From: Bacillus sp. REN3
GTDB lineage: Bacteria > Bacillota > Bacilli > Bacillales > Cytobacillaceae
NCBI RefSeq assembly: GCF_017912555.1
Contig: NZ_JAERSD010000031.1
Span: 1 to 36,887, forward strand
Direction of reading: 5' to 3'
Length of the DNA: 36,887 bases
Positions 28,059 through 36,885 of the stretch are shown one piece after another. Made by a program: the position numbers and the translations under genes. The notes under the pieces were generated by a model that saw only the letters and a list, made by a program, of their open reading frames with translations, was not told where the DNA came from and did not search any database. Positions within the stretch are counted from its first letter, which is position 1, and each line of letters begins with the position of its first letter.

Positions 28059-28346
28059 ATGAAATCTACTGGTATTGTACGCAAAGTTGATGAACTGGGC
28101 CGTGTGGTGATTCCAATCGAACTGAGAAGGACTCTTGGCATTGCGGAAAAAGATGCTTTGGAAATCTATGTTGACGATGACCGCATCATCCTCAAGAAAT
28201 ACAAGCCAAACATGACTTGCCACATCACTGGTGAAGTTTCTGACAACAACATCTCACTTGCTGGCGGAAAGCTTGTCCTTAGCCGTGAAGGTGCAGAACA
28301 GCTTCTGAAAGAAATCCAGCAATCATTCGAACCTGTGGGCCAATAA
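28059..28346 (+). CDS. abrB: transition state regulator AbrB
   Basis: A 95-residue DNA-binding protein. The N-terminal domain (MKSTGIVRKVDELGRVVIPIELRRTL, residues 1-50) has the AbrB swapped-hairpin fold, and the C-terminal half mediates multimerisation. AbrB represses post-exponential genes such as spoVG during growth until Spo0A-P shuts it off. The ATG at 28059 follows GGGAGGAG by 9 bases; an upstream in-frame GTG-like frame is unlikely to be used. It is the only plus-strand protein gene recognised here. Confidence 0.97.
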   Translation: MKSTGIVRKVDELGRVVIPIELRRTLGIAEKDALEIYVDDDRIILKKYKPNMTCHITGEVSDNNISLAGGKLVLSREGAEQLLKEIQQSFEPVGQ

Positions 28347-28359
28347 TCTTGCAAATCGA

Positions 28360-28390
28360 AAGCCGTGGAAGATTCCACGGCCTTTTTTTA
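28360..28390 (+). terminator. abrB terminator
   Basis: GCCGTGGAA (28362-28370) pairs with TTCCACGGC (28373-28381), followed by CTTTTTTT. It lies between the convergent abrB and rsmI genes; the reverse side has a weaker T tract. Confidence 0.9.
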
Positions 28391-28441
28391 TTTTTATGGA
28401 TTTTTTGCATTTCGACATTGCGGCTCCAGGTGCCTATTCTC

Positions 28442-29320
28442 TTAATCAATATGGTAAGCCTGGTATACATCCCTTTTTTGCATTCCGCGGTCTTTGGCTG
28501 TTTGCTTGATGGCTTCCTTTGGGCTCATGTTCCCATTGGCCATATAATGGTCGACATGTTCAGGGATCGCAAGCTTTTCCCACCATTTTGGCTCCTCTTT
28601 TGCGCTCGATCCCTCCGGCGCGCCTTCAATGATCAGCACGAACTCTCCCCGGATTTCCCCTTTCTCGGCCCACGCCAACACTTCTGAAATCGTCCCCCTG
28701 ATGAATTCCTCGTACTTCTTCGTCAATTCCCTGCAAAGGACAATCTTCCGGTCGCCCAGTCCTGCCAGCAGCAAAGCAAGCGTCTCTTTCAGCCGGTGTG
28801 GGGCTTCATACAGAATGATGGAAGCCGTCTGCTTCGACAGCTCTTCAAGCTCTTTTTTCTTCTCTTTTTTTCCTCTCTGAAGGAAACCGTAATAATAGAA
28901 GGGCTGTGGCTGGATACCTGAGGCAATCAACGCTGTCAGCGCAGCGTTCGCCCCTGGGAGAGGGACGACAGCCAGCCCTTCTGCAATTGCTTCGACAACA
29001 AGCTCAGAACCCGGGTCCGAAATCGTCGGCATTCCCGCATCGCTTACAAGCGCTACTTTCGCCCCCTCCCGGATCTTCTCGATCAGCTTATGGCCACTGC
29101 TCTCTTTGTTATGCTCATGATAGCTTGTCACAGGCGTGTCGATTTCAAAGTAATTGCAGAGTTTCTTTGTATTCCTCGTATCCTCAGCCGCAATCAAATC
29201 AGCCTCCTTCAGGATCCTGATCGCCCGGAAGGTCATATCCTCAAGGTTGCCAATCGGCGTCGGGACAAGGTAGAGGATCCCTTTTTCATCTTCACGTTCA
29301 AAACTTTTCTGCTGCTGCAT
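28442..29320 (-). CDS. rsmI: 16S rRNA (cytidine1402-2'-O)-methyltransferase RsmI
   Basis: A 292-residue SAM-dependent tetrapyrrole-methylase-fold enzyme (yabC region of B. subtilis). [22 protein letters not shown] at the N-terminus, [27 protein letters not shown] and [14 protein letters not shown] are signatures. It methylates C1402 in the ribosomal P site. GGGTGG lies 5 bases before the ATG. It overlaps the end of yazA by 23 bases. Confidence 0.97.
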   Translation of the reverse strand: MQQQKSFEREDEKGILYLVPTPIGNLEDMTFRAIRILKEADLIAAEDTRNTKKLCNYFEIDTPVTSYHEHNKESSGHKLIEKIREGAKVALVSDAGMPTISDPGSELVVEAIAEGLAVVPLPGANAALTALIASGIQPQPFYYYGFLQRGKKEKKKELEELSKQTASIILYEAPHRLKETLALLLAGLGDRKIVLCRELTKKYEEFIRGTISEVLAWAEKGEIRGEFVLIIEGAPEGSSAKEEPKWWEKLAIPEHVDHYMANGNMSPKEAIKQTAKDRGMQKRDVYQAYHID

Positions 29321-29585
29321 CTAAACCACCCGTTTCTTTCAGTAGGAAATCATCCTTCTTTTTCCGTGTCCATTGCTTGAACTCATACTCTGCCTTCAGT
29401 GCATCGCTTTTTTCAGCAAAGGCTTTCGAATACACCAGCCGGACAGGGCCACGGCCCCTTGTGTATTTTGCCCCTTTCCCTTCATTATGCATCTTCAGCC
29501 GCCGTTCAAGGTTGTTCGTATACCCTGCATACAGGCTGCCATCACGGCAAAGCAGCACATAAAAATAATGCTTACTTGTTTCCAT
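29298..29585 (-). CDS. yazA: GIY-YIG domain protein YazA
   Basis: A 95-residue UvrC-type GIY-YIG nuclease-like domain: [24 protein letters not shown] holds the motif (here YVL and YAG) and the conserved arginines, and the C-terminal part has [12 protein letters not shown]. The function is unknown; relatives are proposed to process DNA. It overlaps trmN6 by 14 bases at its start and rsmI by 23 bases at its end, so the three genes form a tight operon. Confidence 0.93.
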   Translation of the reverse strand: METSKHYFYVLLCRDGSLYAGYTNNLERRLKMHNEGKGAKYTRGRGPVRLVYSKAFAEKSDALKAEYEFKQWTRKKKDDFLLKETGGLDAAAEKF

Positions 29586-30315
29586 ATAAAATCTCTCTCA
29601 CGATCGGTGTATATTCGTTATCTTCGCCATAAACAACCAGCGGCTCAAGGATTTTCAAATCCGGGCTCCCGTCCTTGATTGCCTCGATCAGCAGTGTATT
29701 GGCTTCCTTCCCGGCCTTAGGGTACACAAACTGGATCCTTTTCGGCTCCAGCCGGTATTTCCTCATCAGCCCGATGATATCGATCAGCCTTCCTGGCCTG
29801 TGGACGAACGCCACCTTGCCCCCCTGCTTAGCGAGCTGGCTGGCCGAACGGATGGCGTCCTCAAGGGTACAGAGGATTTCATGCCGGGCAATCGCCAAAT
29901 GTTCATTCACATTCATTTCCTCCTGCGATGGAGTGGGAAAATAAGGCGGATTGCAGGTCACGACATCGAACTTTTCGTACCCGAGCTGCTTCGGGGCATC
30001 CTTGATATCCCCATGGATCATGTGGAGCCGGTTCCCTAATTTGTTATAGTCAATGCTGCGAACCGCCATATCATACAGGCGCTCCTGGATCTCCACGCCG
30101 GTAATCGTCCCTTTTGTCCTTGCGCTTAAAAACAGGGGAACCACGCCATTGCCGCTGCACAGGTCGACGAGCCTCCCTTTTTGGATCGGCACCCAAACGA
30201 ACCTTGCAAGCAGCACCGCATCAAGCGAAAAGGAGAAAACATTCGGGCTTTGAATGATCCTTAAGTTCTCAGCCAATAAATAATCGAGTCTTTCATCATC
30301 TTTTAAATTCACCAT
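29572..30315 (-). CDS. yabB: tRNA1(Val) A37 N6-methyltransferase TrmN6-like (YabB)
   Basis: A 247-residue class I methyltransferase. [15 protein letters not shown] (50-64) binds SAM, and NPPYF (122-126) is the N6-adenine methylase motif. Homologues in E. coli modify A37 of tRNA1-Val; the Bacillus substrate is inferred. GGAGG lies about 11 bases before the ATG. It heads the yabB-yazA-rsmI operon. Confidence 0.92.
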   Translation of the reverse strand: MVNLKDDERLDYLLAENLRIIQSPNVFSFSLDAVLLARFVWVPIQKGRLVDLCSGNGVVPLFLSARTKGTITGVEIQERLYDMAVRSIDYNKLGNRLHMIHGDIKDAPKQLGYEKFDVVTCNPPYFPTPSQEEMNVNEHLAIARHEILCTLEDAIRSASQLAKQGGKVAFVHRPGRLIDIIGLMRKYRLEPKRIQFVYPKAGKEANTLLIEAIKDGSPDLKILEPLVVYGEDNEYTPIVREILYGNK

Positions 30316-30410
30316 TTCATCCGTTCCTCCGCAAGCTTATTGGAAACGCGGGGATTCGCTCCCATCTGCATTCAGCAGAATCAGCAGCAGCTTTCAGACC
30401 GTTTCCCTTA

Positions 30411-30440
30411 AAAAAATAGCCTTCCCGCTAGAGGAAGGCT
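30411..30440 (-). terminator. terminator after yabA
   Basis: On the minus strand AGCCTTCC (30440-30433) pairs with GGAAGGCT (30425-30418), then ATTTTTT. It starts 5 bases after the yabA stop. Confidence 0.87.
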
Positions 30441-30445
30441 GCCAA

Positions 30446-30820
30446 CTATTTTTTATTAAGAAAGGACAGGCAAAACAGGCAATCTCCTTCATTGCGCGGG
30501 CTCCCAAAATGCAGGTTGCAAATATGGAAGCCTTCCTGGTAAAGCCGGGCAAGGTTGTCATAGCCCTCACCGATGTCCACCTGGTTCCTTTCGCTGTGGG
30601 CTGCCTGGCCGCTGCCCTTCGCACCTTTCTTAACTTTCGGATCCTTTTTATCAATGGTTTGATCCAGACGGCGTCTTAAATGTTCATTTTCCAGCTTCAA
30701 TGAGTTATTTTCCTCAAGTATCTCTGCAAGATGCAATTTCAACTCACCAAGCTGACGGTACAATTGACCGATTTGCAATTCCATATTGCTTACTGAGTCA
30801 AAAATCTCCTTTTTATCCAC
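30446..30820 (-). CDS. yabA: replication initiation control protein YabA
   Basis: A 124-residue protein (B. subtilis 119). Residues 1-55 form a leucine-zipper coiled coil ([22 protein letters not shown]). A charged linker is followed by a zinc-binding C-terminal domain with H99, C101, C114 and C117. YabA binds DnaA and the DnaN clamp and prevents over-initiation. The start is a GTG at 30820 with GAGGTGG about 5 bases upstream, matching the MDKKE start of B. subtilis; the frame is open to 30904 inside ricT, but that extension is not family-like. Confidence 0.96.
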   Translation of the reverse strand: MDKKEIFDSVSNMELQIGQLYRQLGELKLHLAEILEENNSLKLENEHLRRRLDQTIDKKDPKVKKGAKGSGQAAHSERNQVDIGEGYDNLARLYQEGFHICNLHFGSPRNEGDCLFCLSFLNKK

Positions 30821-30833
30821 CTGTTCCACCTCA

Positions 30834-31664
30834 TTAATCTGTGGATGATTGTAAAGATACGGCTCCTGCTTCCTGTATTTCCTCCAGAGTGTATTCGAGG
30901 ACACGTTCCTGGGCGGCTACATCCACTTGGAGGACACGTTCAAGGATATTCAATCCGACCACCTTTCCCGGGCCATGCGGCGTGACAATCGTCGCGCCAA
31001 GATCCGGAAGCTGTTCTTTCGCTGTCTCATATTCATCGTTCTCATATTTCAAACAGCACATCAGCCTTCCGCACAGGCCTGAGATTTTCGTTGGATTCAA
31101 CGAGAGGTTTTGATCCTTGGCCATCTTGATCGAAACTGGATCAAAATCTCCCAAAAACGTTGAACAGCATAGCATTCTGCCGCACGGGCCAATACCGCCA
31201 AGCATTTTCGCTTCATCCCTGACACCGATCTGCCGAAGTTCGATCCTTGTCCTGAAAATGGCTGCCAAATCCTTGACAAGTTCCCGGAAATCGACGCGGC
31301 CGTCAGCCGTGAAGTAAAAAATGACTTTATTGCGGTCAAATGTATATTCAACATCAACAAGCTTCATATCCAGCTGATGTTCATTCACTTTATTGCTGCA
31401 AACATCATAAGCTTCTTTTGCAGCTTCCTTGTTTTCCTCGACAATCAGGCGATCCTTGTGATCCGCAATCCTCACTACCTTTTTCAAAGGCAGGACGACA
31501 TCCTTTTCGCCGACCTGCTTGCGGGGAGTCACAACCCTTCCGTACTCGACACCCCTGACAGTTTCGACTATGACGAATTCGCCCACTTGAATTGAGAGAT
31601 CTCCGGGATCAAAATAATAAATCTTTCCCGCTTTTTTGAAGCGGACACCTACTACATCATACAA
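30834..31664 (-). CDS. ricT: RicT (YaaT), RNase Y-associated PSP1-domain protein
   Basis: A 276-residue PSP1 family protein. Cysteines occur in two clusters: C161, C166 and C167 in GPCGRMLCC, and C198, C203 and C204 in GLCGRLMCC. With RicA and RicF it carries iron-sulphur clusters and helps RNase Y process mRNAs; it is required for sporulation and competence in B. subtilis. It overlaps the end of holB by 8 bases and is 13 bases from yabA, in the conserved holB-ricT-yabA order. Confidence 0.97.
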   Translation of the reverse strand: MYDVVGVRFKKAGKIYYFDPGDLSIQVGEFVIVETVRGVEYGRVVTPRKQVGEKDVVLPLKKVVRIADHKDRLIVEENKEAAKEAYDVCSNKVNEHQLDMKLVDVEYTFDRNKVIFYFTADGRVDFRELVKDLAAIFRTRIELRQIGVRDEAKMLGGIGPCGRMLCCSTFLGDFDPVSIKMAKDQNLSLNPTKISGLCGRLMCCLKYENDEYETAKEQLPDLGATIVTPHGPGKVVGLNILERVLQVDVAAQERVLEYTLEEIQEAGAVSLQSSTD

Positions 31665-32664
31665 GTGTAGATCCCTCCTGCAATTTTAACACCAGCTCTT
31701 CCATCAGCAGCTGGGGATTCATATTGGCATGCAGCTTTCTCTTGGCCTCCAGAATGGCTGCCATTTGATCTGTAAGACGCCGTCCAGATGTTTGTAGTGC
31801 GAACTGTTCTAAACGCGAGGATTCGTTCAGATATACAACCTGGTCTTTCTTGCCAAGCTGGATGTATAGTAAATCCTTAAAAATAAGAAGTAATAAATCC
31901 AAACCACGATCAATCTGATCTTTCTCTTTAAAGTGCAGGAACCAGCTTTCCTGGAGTGCGACCATCGCTTCCAGCGAATTCTTTTTCAGCACTTCATATA
32001 ATTTTAACACTATTTTTTGTGCTTGTGCAAACCAATCATCATGACTAATTTCCAGTGCCTCATCCAGATTGTTCGTCAACTGTGCCAGAATCGGGGCCTG
32101 GTGAGGGCTCACTCCACCCGCAATCAACTGTTCCCGCATATTTTCAGGAGACAGCGGGGTGAAACTGATTAGCTGGCACCTCGATAAAATGGTCGGCAGC
32201 ATTTGCTGCGCCTGCTCTGTGATCAAGACTGCAACTGTCCCTGCATGAGGCTCTTCAAGGAACTTCAGCAGGCTATTGGCTGCATTTGGCGTCATCCTGT
32301 CTGCATGGACAATCGTGTACAGCTTGTTTCTCGATTCGACGCCAGTCTTTGAAAATTCCTCCTGCAGTTCCTGGATCTGCCCTTTTTTGATCGACAATCC
32401 GTCTGGTTCGATCAAATGGATGTCCGGATGGTTCCCATGGCTGATCCGCTTACAGTTCAAACAGTTTTCGCAAGGCTTGTAGCCTTCAACCGGTTCAAGG
32501 CAATTAATGCTTCTGGCAAGGAGAAGGCTCATCTCCTTCTTGCCTGTCCCCCGCATTCCTTCGAATAAATACGCATGGGCTATACGGTTTTTCAGGATGC
32601 TGCTTTTCAACATTTTCAAGACATTGGGCTGCAATCTCTCCAGCTCGTCCCACGTTTTTGCCAA
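31657..32664 (-). CDS. holB: DNA polymerase III delta-prime subunit HolB
   Basis: A 335-residue clamp-loader subunit. A P-loop-like EGMRGTGKKE (35-44), a zinc module with C55, C65, C68 and C71, and NAANSLLKFLEEP and ILSRCQLISF (sensor and SRC motif) are visible. The best start is a TTG at 32664 (MAKTWDEL, like the B. subtilis N-terminus) with AGAGAG upstream; a GTG at 32673 would remove the site. It follows yaaR by 13 bases. Confidence 0.95.
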   Translation of the reverse strand: MAKTWDELERLQPNVLKMLKSSILKNRIAHAYLFEGMRGTGKKEMSLLLARSINCLEPVEGYKPCENCLNCKRISHGNHPDIHLIEPDGLSIKKGQIQELQEEFSKTGVESRNKLYTIVHADRMTPNAANSLLKFLEEPHAGTVAVLITEQAQQMLPTILSRCQLISFTPLSPENMREQLIAGGVSPHQAPILAQLTNNLDEALEISHDDWFAQAQKIVLKLYEVLKKNSLEAMVALQESWFLHFKEKDQIDRGLDLLLLIFKDLLYIQLGKKDQVVYLNESSRLEQFALQTSGRRLTDQMAAILEAKRKLHANMNPQLLMEELVLKLQEGSTLV

Positions 32665-32677
32665 TGCGATCACTCTC

Positions 32678-33118
32678 TTACGTATATAAATTGACTAACA
32701 GGCCCTTGATTTCCCCGATTTTTCCGAGCAAATCGACCTGTTCCCCTTTTTTATCCATCATATCATCGGCTAGTTCAATCAGCTTGTCATCAATGGTTGC
32801 GACAAGTTTCAGCGGACGCCCCTCGCCAAACTGGTTCCAGCTGTGCGAATGCTTCAGTTCCATTCCAAAGTTCACGGCTTCTTTCACAAATTGTTTCACG
32901 AGCGACTTGAATTTCGAAAGATCCCTGAAATTCTTCGATTTCGCAAGGCGTTCGCCAGCGGCGTCCACCTCTTTCATCAGCTGCTGAAGCTGTCCGAGCT
33001 GCAATTGATGCTCCTGCTTCTGTACAAGCGTATTGAACTTGGCTCCGCTGCCCGGGTGCTGCTTTTGTTCTGGCCGCGTGTTATCGACATTCAGGCGCAA
33101 ATCCTGGTTAATCTTCAT
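32678..33118 (-). CDS. yaaR: YaaR family protein (DUF327)
   Basis: A 146-residue protein, the same length as B. subtilis YaaR. It starts MKINQDLRLNVDNTRPEQ; LGQLQQLMKEVDAAGERLAKSKNFRDL and YKxLVKQFVKEAVNFG-like segments are typical. It is mostly helical and its function is unknown. AAGGA lies about 10 bases before the ATG. An open frame extends to 33310 across the end of darA, but that part is a shadow. It is between darA and holB as usual. Confidence 0.93.
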   Translation of the reverse strand: MKINQDLRLNVDNTRPEQKQHPGSGAKFNTLVQKQEHQLQLGQLQQLMKEVDAAGERLAKSKNFRDLSKFKSLVKQFVKEAVNFGMELKHSHSWNQFGEGRPLKLVATIDDKLIELADDMMDKKGEQVDLLGKIGEIKGLLVNLYT

Positions 33119-33137
33119 CTCGTTCCATTCCTTCTCA

Positions 33138-33467
<330 letters not shown>

Positions 33468-33509
33468 TCAAGCTCCTCCTATTGTTTTAATCCGAAGCAA
33501 TGTACCTTC

Positions 33510-33518
33510 ATTATAACA
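33510..33518 (-). promoter_or_regulatory. extended -10 promoter of the darA operon
   Basis: The minus strand reads TGTTATAAT (33518-33510), about 40 bases before darA. No clear -35 is present. Confidence 0.55.
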
Positions 33519-33953
33519 GGATTCACGGTCCAAGGCATGGTATTATAGTAAATCCCGATTGCTGGAGGGTTTTTCCACCTTCCTTTTTTTAGGAAGGCAG
33601 CATTTCCTTTGATTGTGGCTTCCATACCCGGCCACGCGCTGCCCGCGGCTGACTGCAGAATCTTCAGCGCGTATTTCCGCCCCTTCTTAGGCATGACGAG
33701 ACACTCTTTTTTCGCTCCAGCCACGTCCCAGTGTTAAATCCCTCAAAAGCGCAAGCGCCTTGGCCAGCCTGACGGACATAAGGCAATCCTTGAAGCGGCA
33801 ATTCTCCAGCCAGGCGCAATGCGAGCCGAATCCCTTGCTGCCTTGCTCTCGCGGCATGAGCCGCGGGAGCAACATACTCCCCCGATCTGCTTCAGGGCGG
33901 CTGGTGACCCAAGCTTTTCAAAGCTAACGTTTCTCGAAATATACTTTCAAATT
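33519..33953. repeat. gene-free region with repeat-like hairpins
   Basis: Between darA and tmk. It has GCGCAAGCGCC at 33749-33760 with GGCC following, and a strong hairpin GCTCTCGCGGC (33845-33855) with GCCGCGGGAGC (33860-33870) around ATGA. A CCTTCC/GGAAGG pair lies near 33580-33600. These look like intergenic repeat elements of Bacillus; the minus-strand ORFs crossing them have no ribosome binding site and look accidental. Confidence 0.5.
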
Positions 33954-33989
33954 TTTTTAAAAAACAAGCCTCGAATAGTCAAGGCTTGT
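33954..33989 (-). terminator. terminator overlapping the tmk stop
   Basis: On the minus strand ACAAGCC (33989-33983) pairs with GGCTTGT (33970-33964), followed by a T run. The tmk stop codon (33981-33979) is in the loop, so the 5' arm is coding. Confidence 0.82.
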
Positions 33990-34620
33990 CAACATCCAGC
34001 AGCTTTTTTATCGTCGCTTCTGCTTCCTGGTATACTCTATCCAGTTCTCCCGAGGCATCGATTTTCACAATCCGGTCCGGGAACCGATCCACAAGTAGCC
34101 TGTAGCCTTCCCTCACCTTCTGATGGAACTCCAGTGCTTCGAGATCGAGCCGGTTCACTTCTCTCCCTTTATGCCGGCTGATTCTTGCCAGGCCGATTTC
34201 CGGATCCAGATCAAAATACAGGGTCAATCGTGGCATCATATCCTCGATTGCGAACTTGTTGATTGAATAGACCTCATCGATCCCAAGCCCCCTCGCATGT
34301 CCCTGGTAAGCGAGGGAACTGTCAATGAACCGGTCACAGAGGATGATCTTTCCCGATTCTAGAGCGGGCTTGACCTTCTCCGCGAGATGCTGCCTGCGTG
34401 CCGCTGCATATAACAAAGCTTCTGTCCGCGGGTCCATTGCCGTATTGTTTTTATCCAGGATCACTCTCCTGATTTGCTCGGCAATTTCGATCCCGCCTGG
34501 CTCGCGGGTTGCCAGCACATGATAGCCTTCTTTTTTTAGATTTTCTGCCAGCATATTGATGATCGTCGTCTTACCCGCACCTTCCGGTCCTTCTATTGAA
34601 ATAAACATACCCTTAGCCAT
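33979..34620 (-). CDS. tmk: thymidylate kinase
   Basis: A 213-residue kinase that makes dTDP from dTMP. The P-loop is GPEGAGKTT (11-19), with [16 protein letters not shown] following, the [13 protein letters not shown] motif and a LID region around [13 protein letters not shown]. Its start codon is immediately next to the yaaO stop, and its ribosome binding site GGAGG lies in the last yaaO codons, so translation is coupled. It has its own terminator. Confidence 0.98.
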   Translation of the reverse strand: MAKGMFISIEGPEGAGKTTIINMLAENLKKEGYHVLATREPGGIEIAEQIRRVILDKNNTAMDPRTEALLYAAARRQHLAEKVKPALESGKIILCDRFIDSSLAYQGHARGLGIDEVYSINKFAIEDMMPRLTLYFDLDPEIGLARISRHKGREVNRLDLEALEFHQKVREGYRLLVDRFPDRIVKIDASGELDRVYQEAEATIKKLLDVDKP

Positions 34621-36051
34621 TTACATCCTCCAACTTTTGAACACTTTTATTTTTCCAGCCTGCAAGCTTTCCCCGCCTTGAATCTTGGCGCCTGCTCCCT
34701 GCAGGTACGAAATCGTCCCTATGTCTTCACTGCTTAGCCTTTCACCGCGAAGGCAAAGCGGGATACCTGGAGGATATGGAATCAGGTCCGCCGCACATAT
34801 CCGTCCAATCGATTCGTCCAGCCTGACTTCTTCCGTTTCCAGGCTGTCCATAACACGATAGCTGACCGCCAGGGATGAAATGGCCTTTTTGTGAAAAGAA
34901 AACCCTGAATTGGCCTGTCCAACCGGAATCATATCCGATACCTTGGCAATTTTTCCAGCTGCCTCCTGCAAATGATGCGGCATTCCTTTTTTTAGCAAAG
35001 GAAGGACCAAAAGCACATTATAGGGATCTGCCAGCTCAGTGAAAATCCCTTCGCTTTCAAGGGCGTGCTGCAACTCATAGCCCGTCCATGCCCCTGTTGC
35101 CTGCAGGACGATTTTTAACGGATCAGCCTGCTTGATAAGACGTATTCCTTTCAGCTTTGTTATCATCCCGAGGAATTTCCCGATCGTTTCAAGCAGATTA
35201 TCCATATCTTCCTGCCGGTAAGTACCAAGGTAGCTCCGGGCAAGATCGAGGGAAGCCATCAAGGGATAAGAGGGACTGCTCGACTGCAGGGCCTGCAGGT
35301 AAAACTGCAGATTGTCAAACGGCAGCAGGCTGCCCTGACAGTGGAGGTACGCCCCCATCGTCATCGCCGGAAGCGTCTTATGCGCCGATTGCACCACCAC
35401 ATCCGCTCCCAATCGAACAGCTGATTCAGGAAATGCCTTCCCAGCGATGAAGTGGACGCCATGGGCCTCATCGACCAGAACGGGAATTCGGTGCCTGTGC
35501 GCCAATTCAATGATGCTCTTAAGCTCATACGTCATCCCATAATAATTCGGATATGTCAAAATCAAAGCTTTTGCATCCGGATGCTGGCTGATCGCGTTCC
35601 TTACAGTTTCCCAACGGATTCCGCCTGCCGTCTTTGCATCCTGATCATATTCAGGACTTAAGAAAACCGGCTGTGCTTTCGCAAGCTTCAGTCCGTTCAT
35701 GATTGATTTATGGGAATTGCGCTGCACAAGCACGCTGTCGTCTTCTTTTACAGCCGAAAGAATCATCGCCAGGTTCCCGACAGTCGAACCATTGATCAGG
35801 AAAAAGCTGCGCTCTGTACGGTAAAGATCCGAAAGCAGGTTTTCTGCCTCCTGTATCACGCCTTCCGCGCTGTGAAGATCATCCAGGCCTGTCAGCTCGG
35901 TGGCATCCAATTTTAATATATCGCGATAATACCGTTGCCCCTTGCCAGGAAAAATAGTTCCATTCTTATGGCCCGGCACATGGAAAGAAATCGGTTTCCC
36001 CTCCACATGCTGAATTAACCTGTCAAACAAGGGTGTCCGTGATTGATCCAT
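34621..36051 (-). CDS. yaaO: Orn/Lys/Arg decarboxylase family protein YaaO
   Basis: A 476-residue PLP-dependent fold type I enzyme. ISFHVPGHKNG (21-31), INGSTVGNLAMI, VDEAHGVHF (D194) and QSAHKTLPAMTMGAYLH with the Schiff-base lysine K225 are intact, and the C-terminal domain has AADLIPYPPGIPLCLRGE. It is related to SpeA-type arginine or lysine decarboxylases; the substrate of YaaO itself is not settled. ATG at 36051 with AAAGGTG 6 bases upstream is preferred over a GTG at 36060. It is followed directly by tmk. Confidence 0.93.
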   Translation of the reverse strand: MDQSRTPLFDRLIQHVEGKPISFHVPGHKNGTIFPGKGQRYYRDILKLDATELTGLDDLHSAEGVIQEAENLLSDLYRTERSFFLINGSTVGNLAMILSAVKEDDSVLVQRNSHKSIMNGLKLAKAQPVFLSPEYDQDAKTAGGIRWETVRNAISQHPDAKALILTYPNYYGMTYELKSIIELAHRHRIPVLVDEAHGVHFIAGKAFPESAVRLGADVVVQSAHKTLPAMTMGAYLHCQGSLLPFDNLQFYLQALQSSSPSYPLMASLDLARSYLGTYRQEDMDNLLETIGKFLGMITKLKGIRLIKQADPLKIVLQATGAWTGYELQHALESEGIFTELADPYNVLLVLPLLKKGMPHHLQEAAGKIAKVSDMIPVGQANSGFSFHKKAISSLAVSYRVMDSLETEEVRLDESIGRICAADLIPYPPGIPLCLRGERLSSEDIGTISYLQGAGAKIQGGESLQAGKIKVFKSWRM

Positions 36052-36081
36052 ATAACTCACCTTTAAAAGGTTTTTTTCATA

Positions 36082-36099
36082 CCTGTCTATTTTACCACA
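36082..36099 (-). promoter_or_regulatory. possible yaaO promoter, extended -10
   Basis: The minus strand has TTTTTGTGGTAAAATAG just after the gin terminator, including TGGTAAAAT. The match to the ispE promoter block supports it. Confidence 0.45.
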
Positions 36100-36130
36100 A
36101 AAAAAATAAAAGCTCTGATTGAGCTTTTAA
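36100..36130 (-). terminator. terminator overlapping the gin stop
   Basis: On the minus strand AAAAGCTC pairs with GAGCTTTT around a short loop and is followed by ATTTTTTTT. The gin stop codon (36129-36127) lies at the base of the 5' arm. Confidence 0.85.
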
Positions 36131-36330
36131 CTGTAAATCCCAGGCTTCGTCACTTTCCTGAGCTTCTCAACATAGTATTTATATTTTGGATCACTCGTAT
36201 CTGTATTGATCATGCTGCTCTCACACTCCGCGCAAACAAAAGAAGTATACAGGTGTATTCCAACCATCTTTGTCTGTTCGCAAATCACACACGTTCCACC
36301 TGCCTGGTTTTTAGCCAAAAGCGAACCCAA
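36127..36330 (-). CDS. csfB: anti-sigma factor Gin (CsfB)
   Basis: A 67-residue zinc-binding protein (B. subtilis CsfB 64). The cysteine pairs are C14/C17 (TCVICEQ) and C33/C36 (VCAEC), followed by the conserved TDTSDPKYKYYVEKLR. Gin inhibits sigma-G and sigma-E and keeps forespore sigma activity in order. The best start is TTG at 36330 with GGAGGTGG 5 bases upstream; ATG at 36345 has no good site. In B. subtilis xpaC and yaaN lie between csfB and yaaO; here the two are adjacent. Confidence 0.93.
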   Translation of the reverse strand: MGSLLAKNQAGGTCVICEQTKMVGIHLYTSFVCAECESSMINTDTSDPKYKYYVEKLRKVTKPGIYS

Positions 36331-36600
36331 TCCCTCCACCTCCATACACCTATTCTTGCCAACAGCAGCCAATTGTATTCAATATTCCGAATAATATTTT
36401 CAAAAGTTTAATTGTTTTATATACTATGACACCCACACCAAATCCTTGTATGTCTCACAACAAATTATTGAAGCACGGGGACGGTTCTTCTGCTTCAATT
36501 TCCAGTTGTGGCTGGAAGAGGATTTCAAAAGTAAAGTTTTAATCGTTAGTGGGAGAATAATCGGGTTACAGGAAATTATTGATCATTACTGGGAAAAAAA
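36331..36600. other. gene-free AT-rich region upstream of gin
   Basis: I see no recognisable gene or rRNA here. A plus-strand frame from 36446 continues into the repeats downstream and has no ribosome binding site. A sigma-F or sigma-A promoter for gin should lie at the left of this stretch, but I could not fix one. Confidence 0.4.
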
Positions 36601-36745
36601 GTGCCTAAATGGGTGTGCGGATAGGAACGATTTGAAGGAGATAGTGCCCAAATGGGTTCCCAGAAAGCCAAAACGGGCACAATCCAACGCTTAGTGCCCA
36701 TATGGGCGGGCGGATAGCCGAAATGGGAACGATACGAAGCAGGGA
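36601..36745. repeat. degenerate direct repeats around GTGCCCAAATGGG
   Basis: Copies start at 36601 (GTGCCTAAATGGGTG), 36644 (GTGCCCAAATGGGTT) and 36694 (GTGCCCATATGGGCG), 43 and 50 bases apart. GGATAGGAACGA (near 36619) and GGATAGCCGAAATGGGAACGA (near 36712) also recur in part. The unit looks like a spreading intergenic repeat. Confidence 0.7.
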
Positions 36746-36848
36746 ATTGAGGCGGCTACTGACGAAGCACTAGGGAACCATGACGGAATACTTGATTTCT
36801 TTCATTCTCCTTTTTCATTTTATCTGTTCAAGAAGCGGCTGAAAGACA

Positions 36849-36885
36849 CAAAAAAAGAACAGCCCAGATCAGCTGTTCTTTTCGT
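36849..36885. terminator. bidirectional terminator at the right edge
   Basis: AAGAACAG (36855-36862) pairs with CTGTTCTT (36873-36880) around a 10-base loop, with an A run before and a T run after. It probably ends a gene located beyond the right edge on the minus strand. Confidence 0.75.

Noticed and set aside
33479-33724. Minus-strand ORF of 81 codons upstream of darA
   Set aside because: It covers the darA promoter and a hairpin. No ribosome binding site or recognisable family; possible but unsupported.
36446-36694. Plus-strand ORF of 82 codons
   Set aside because: No ribosome binding site; its 3' half is the degenerate repeat array.
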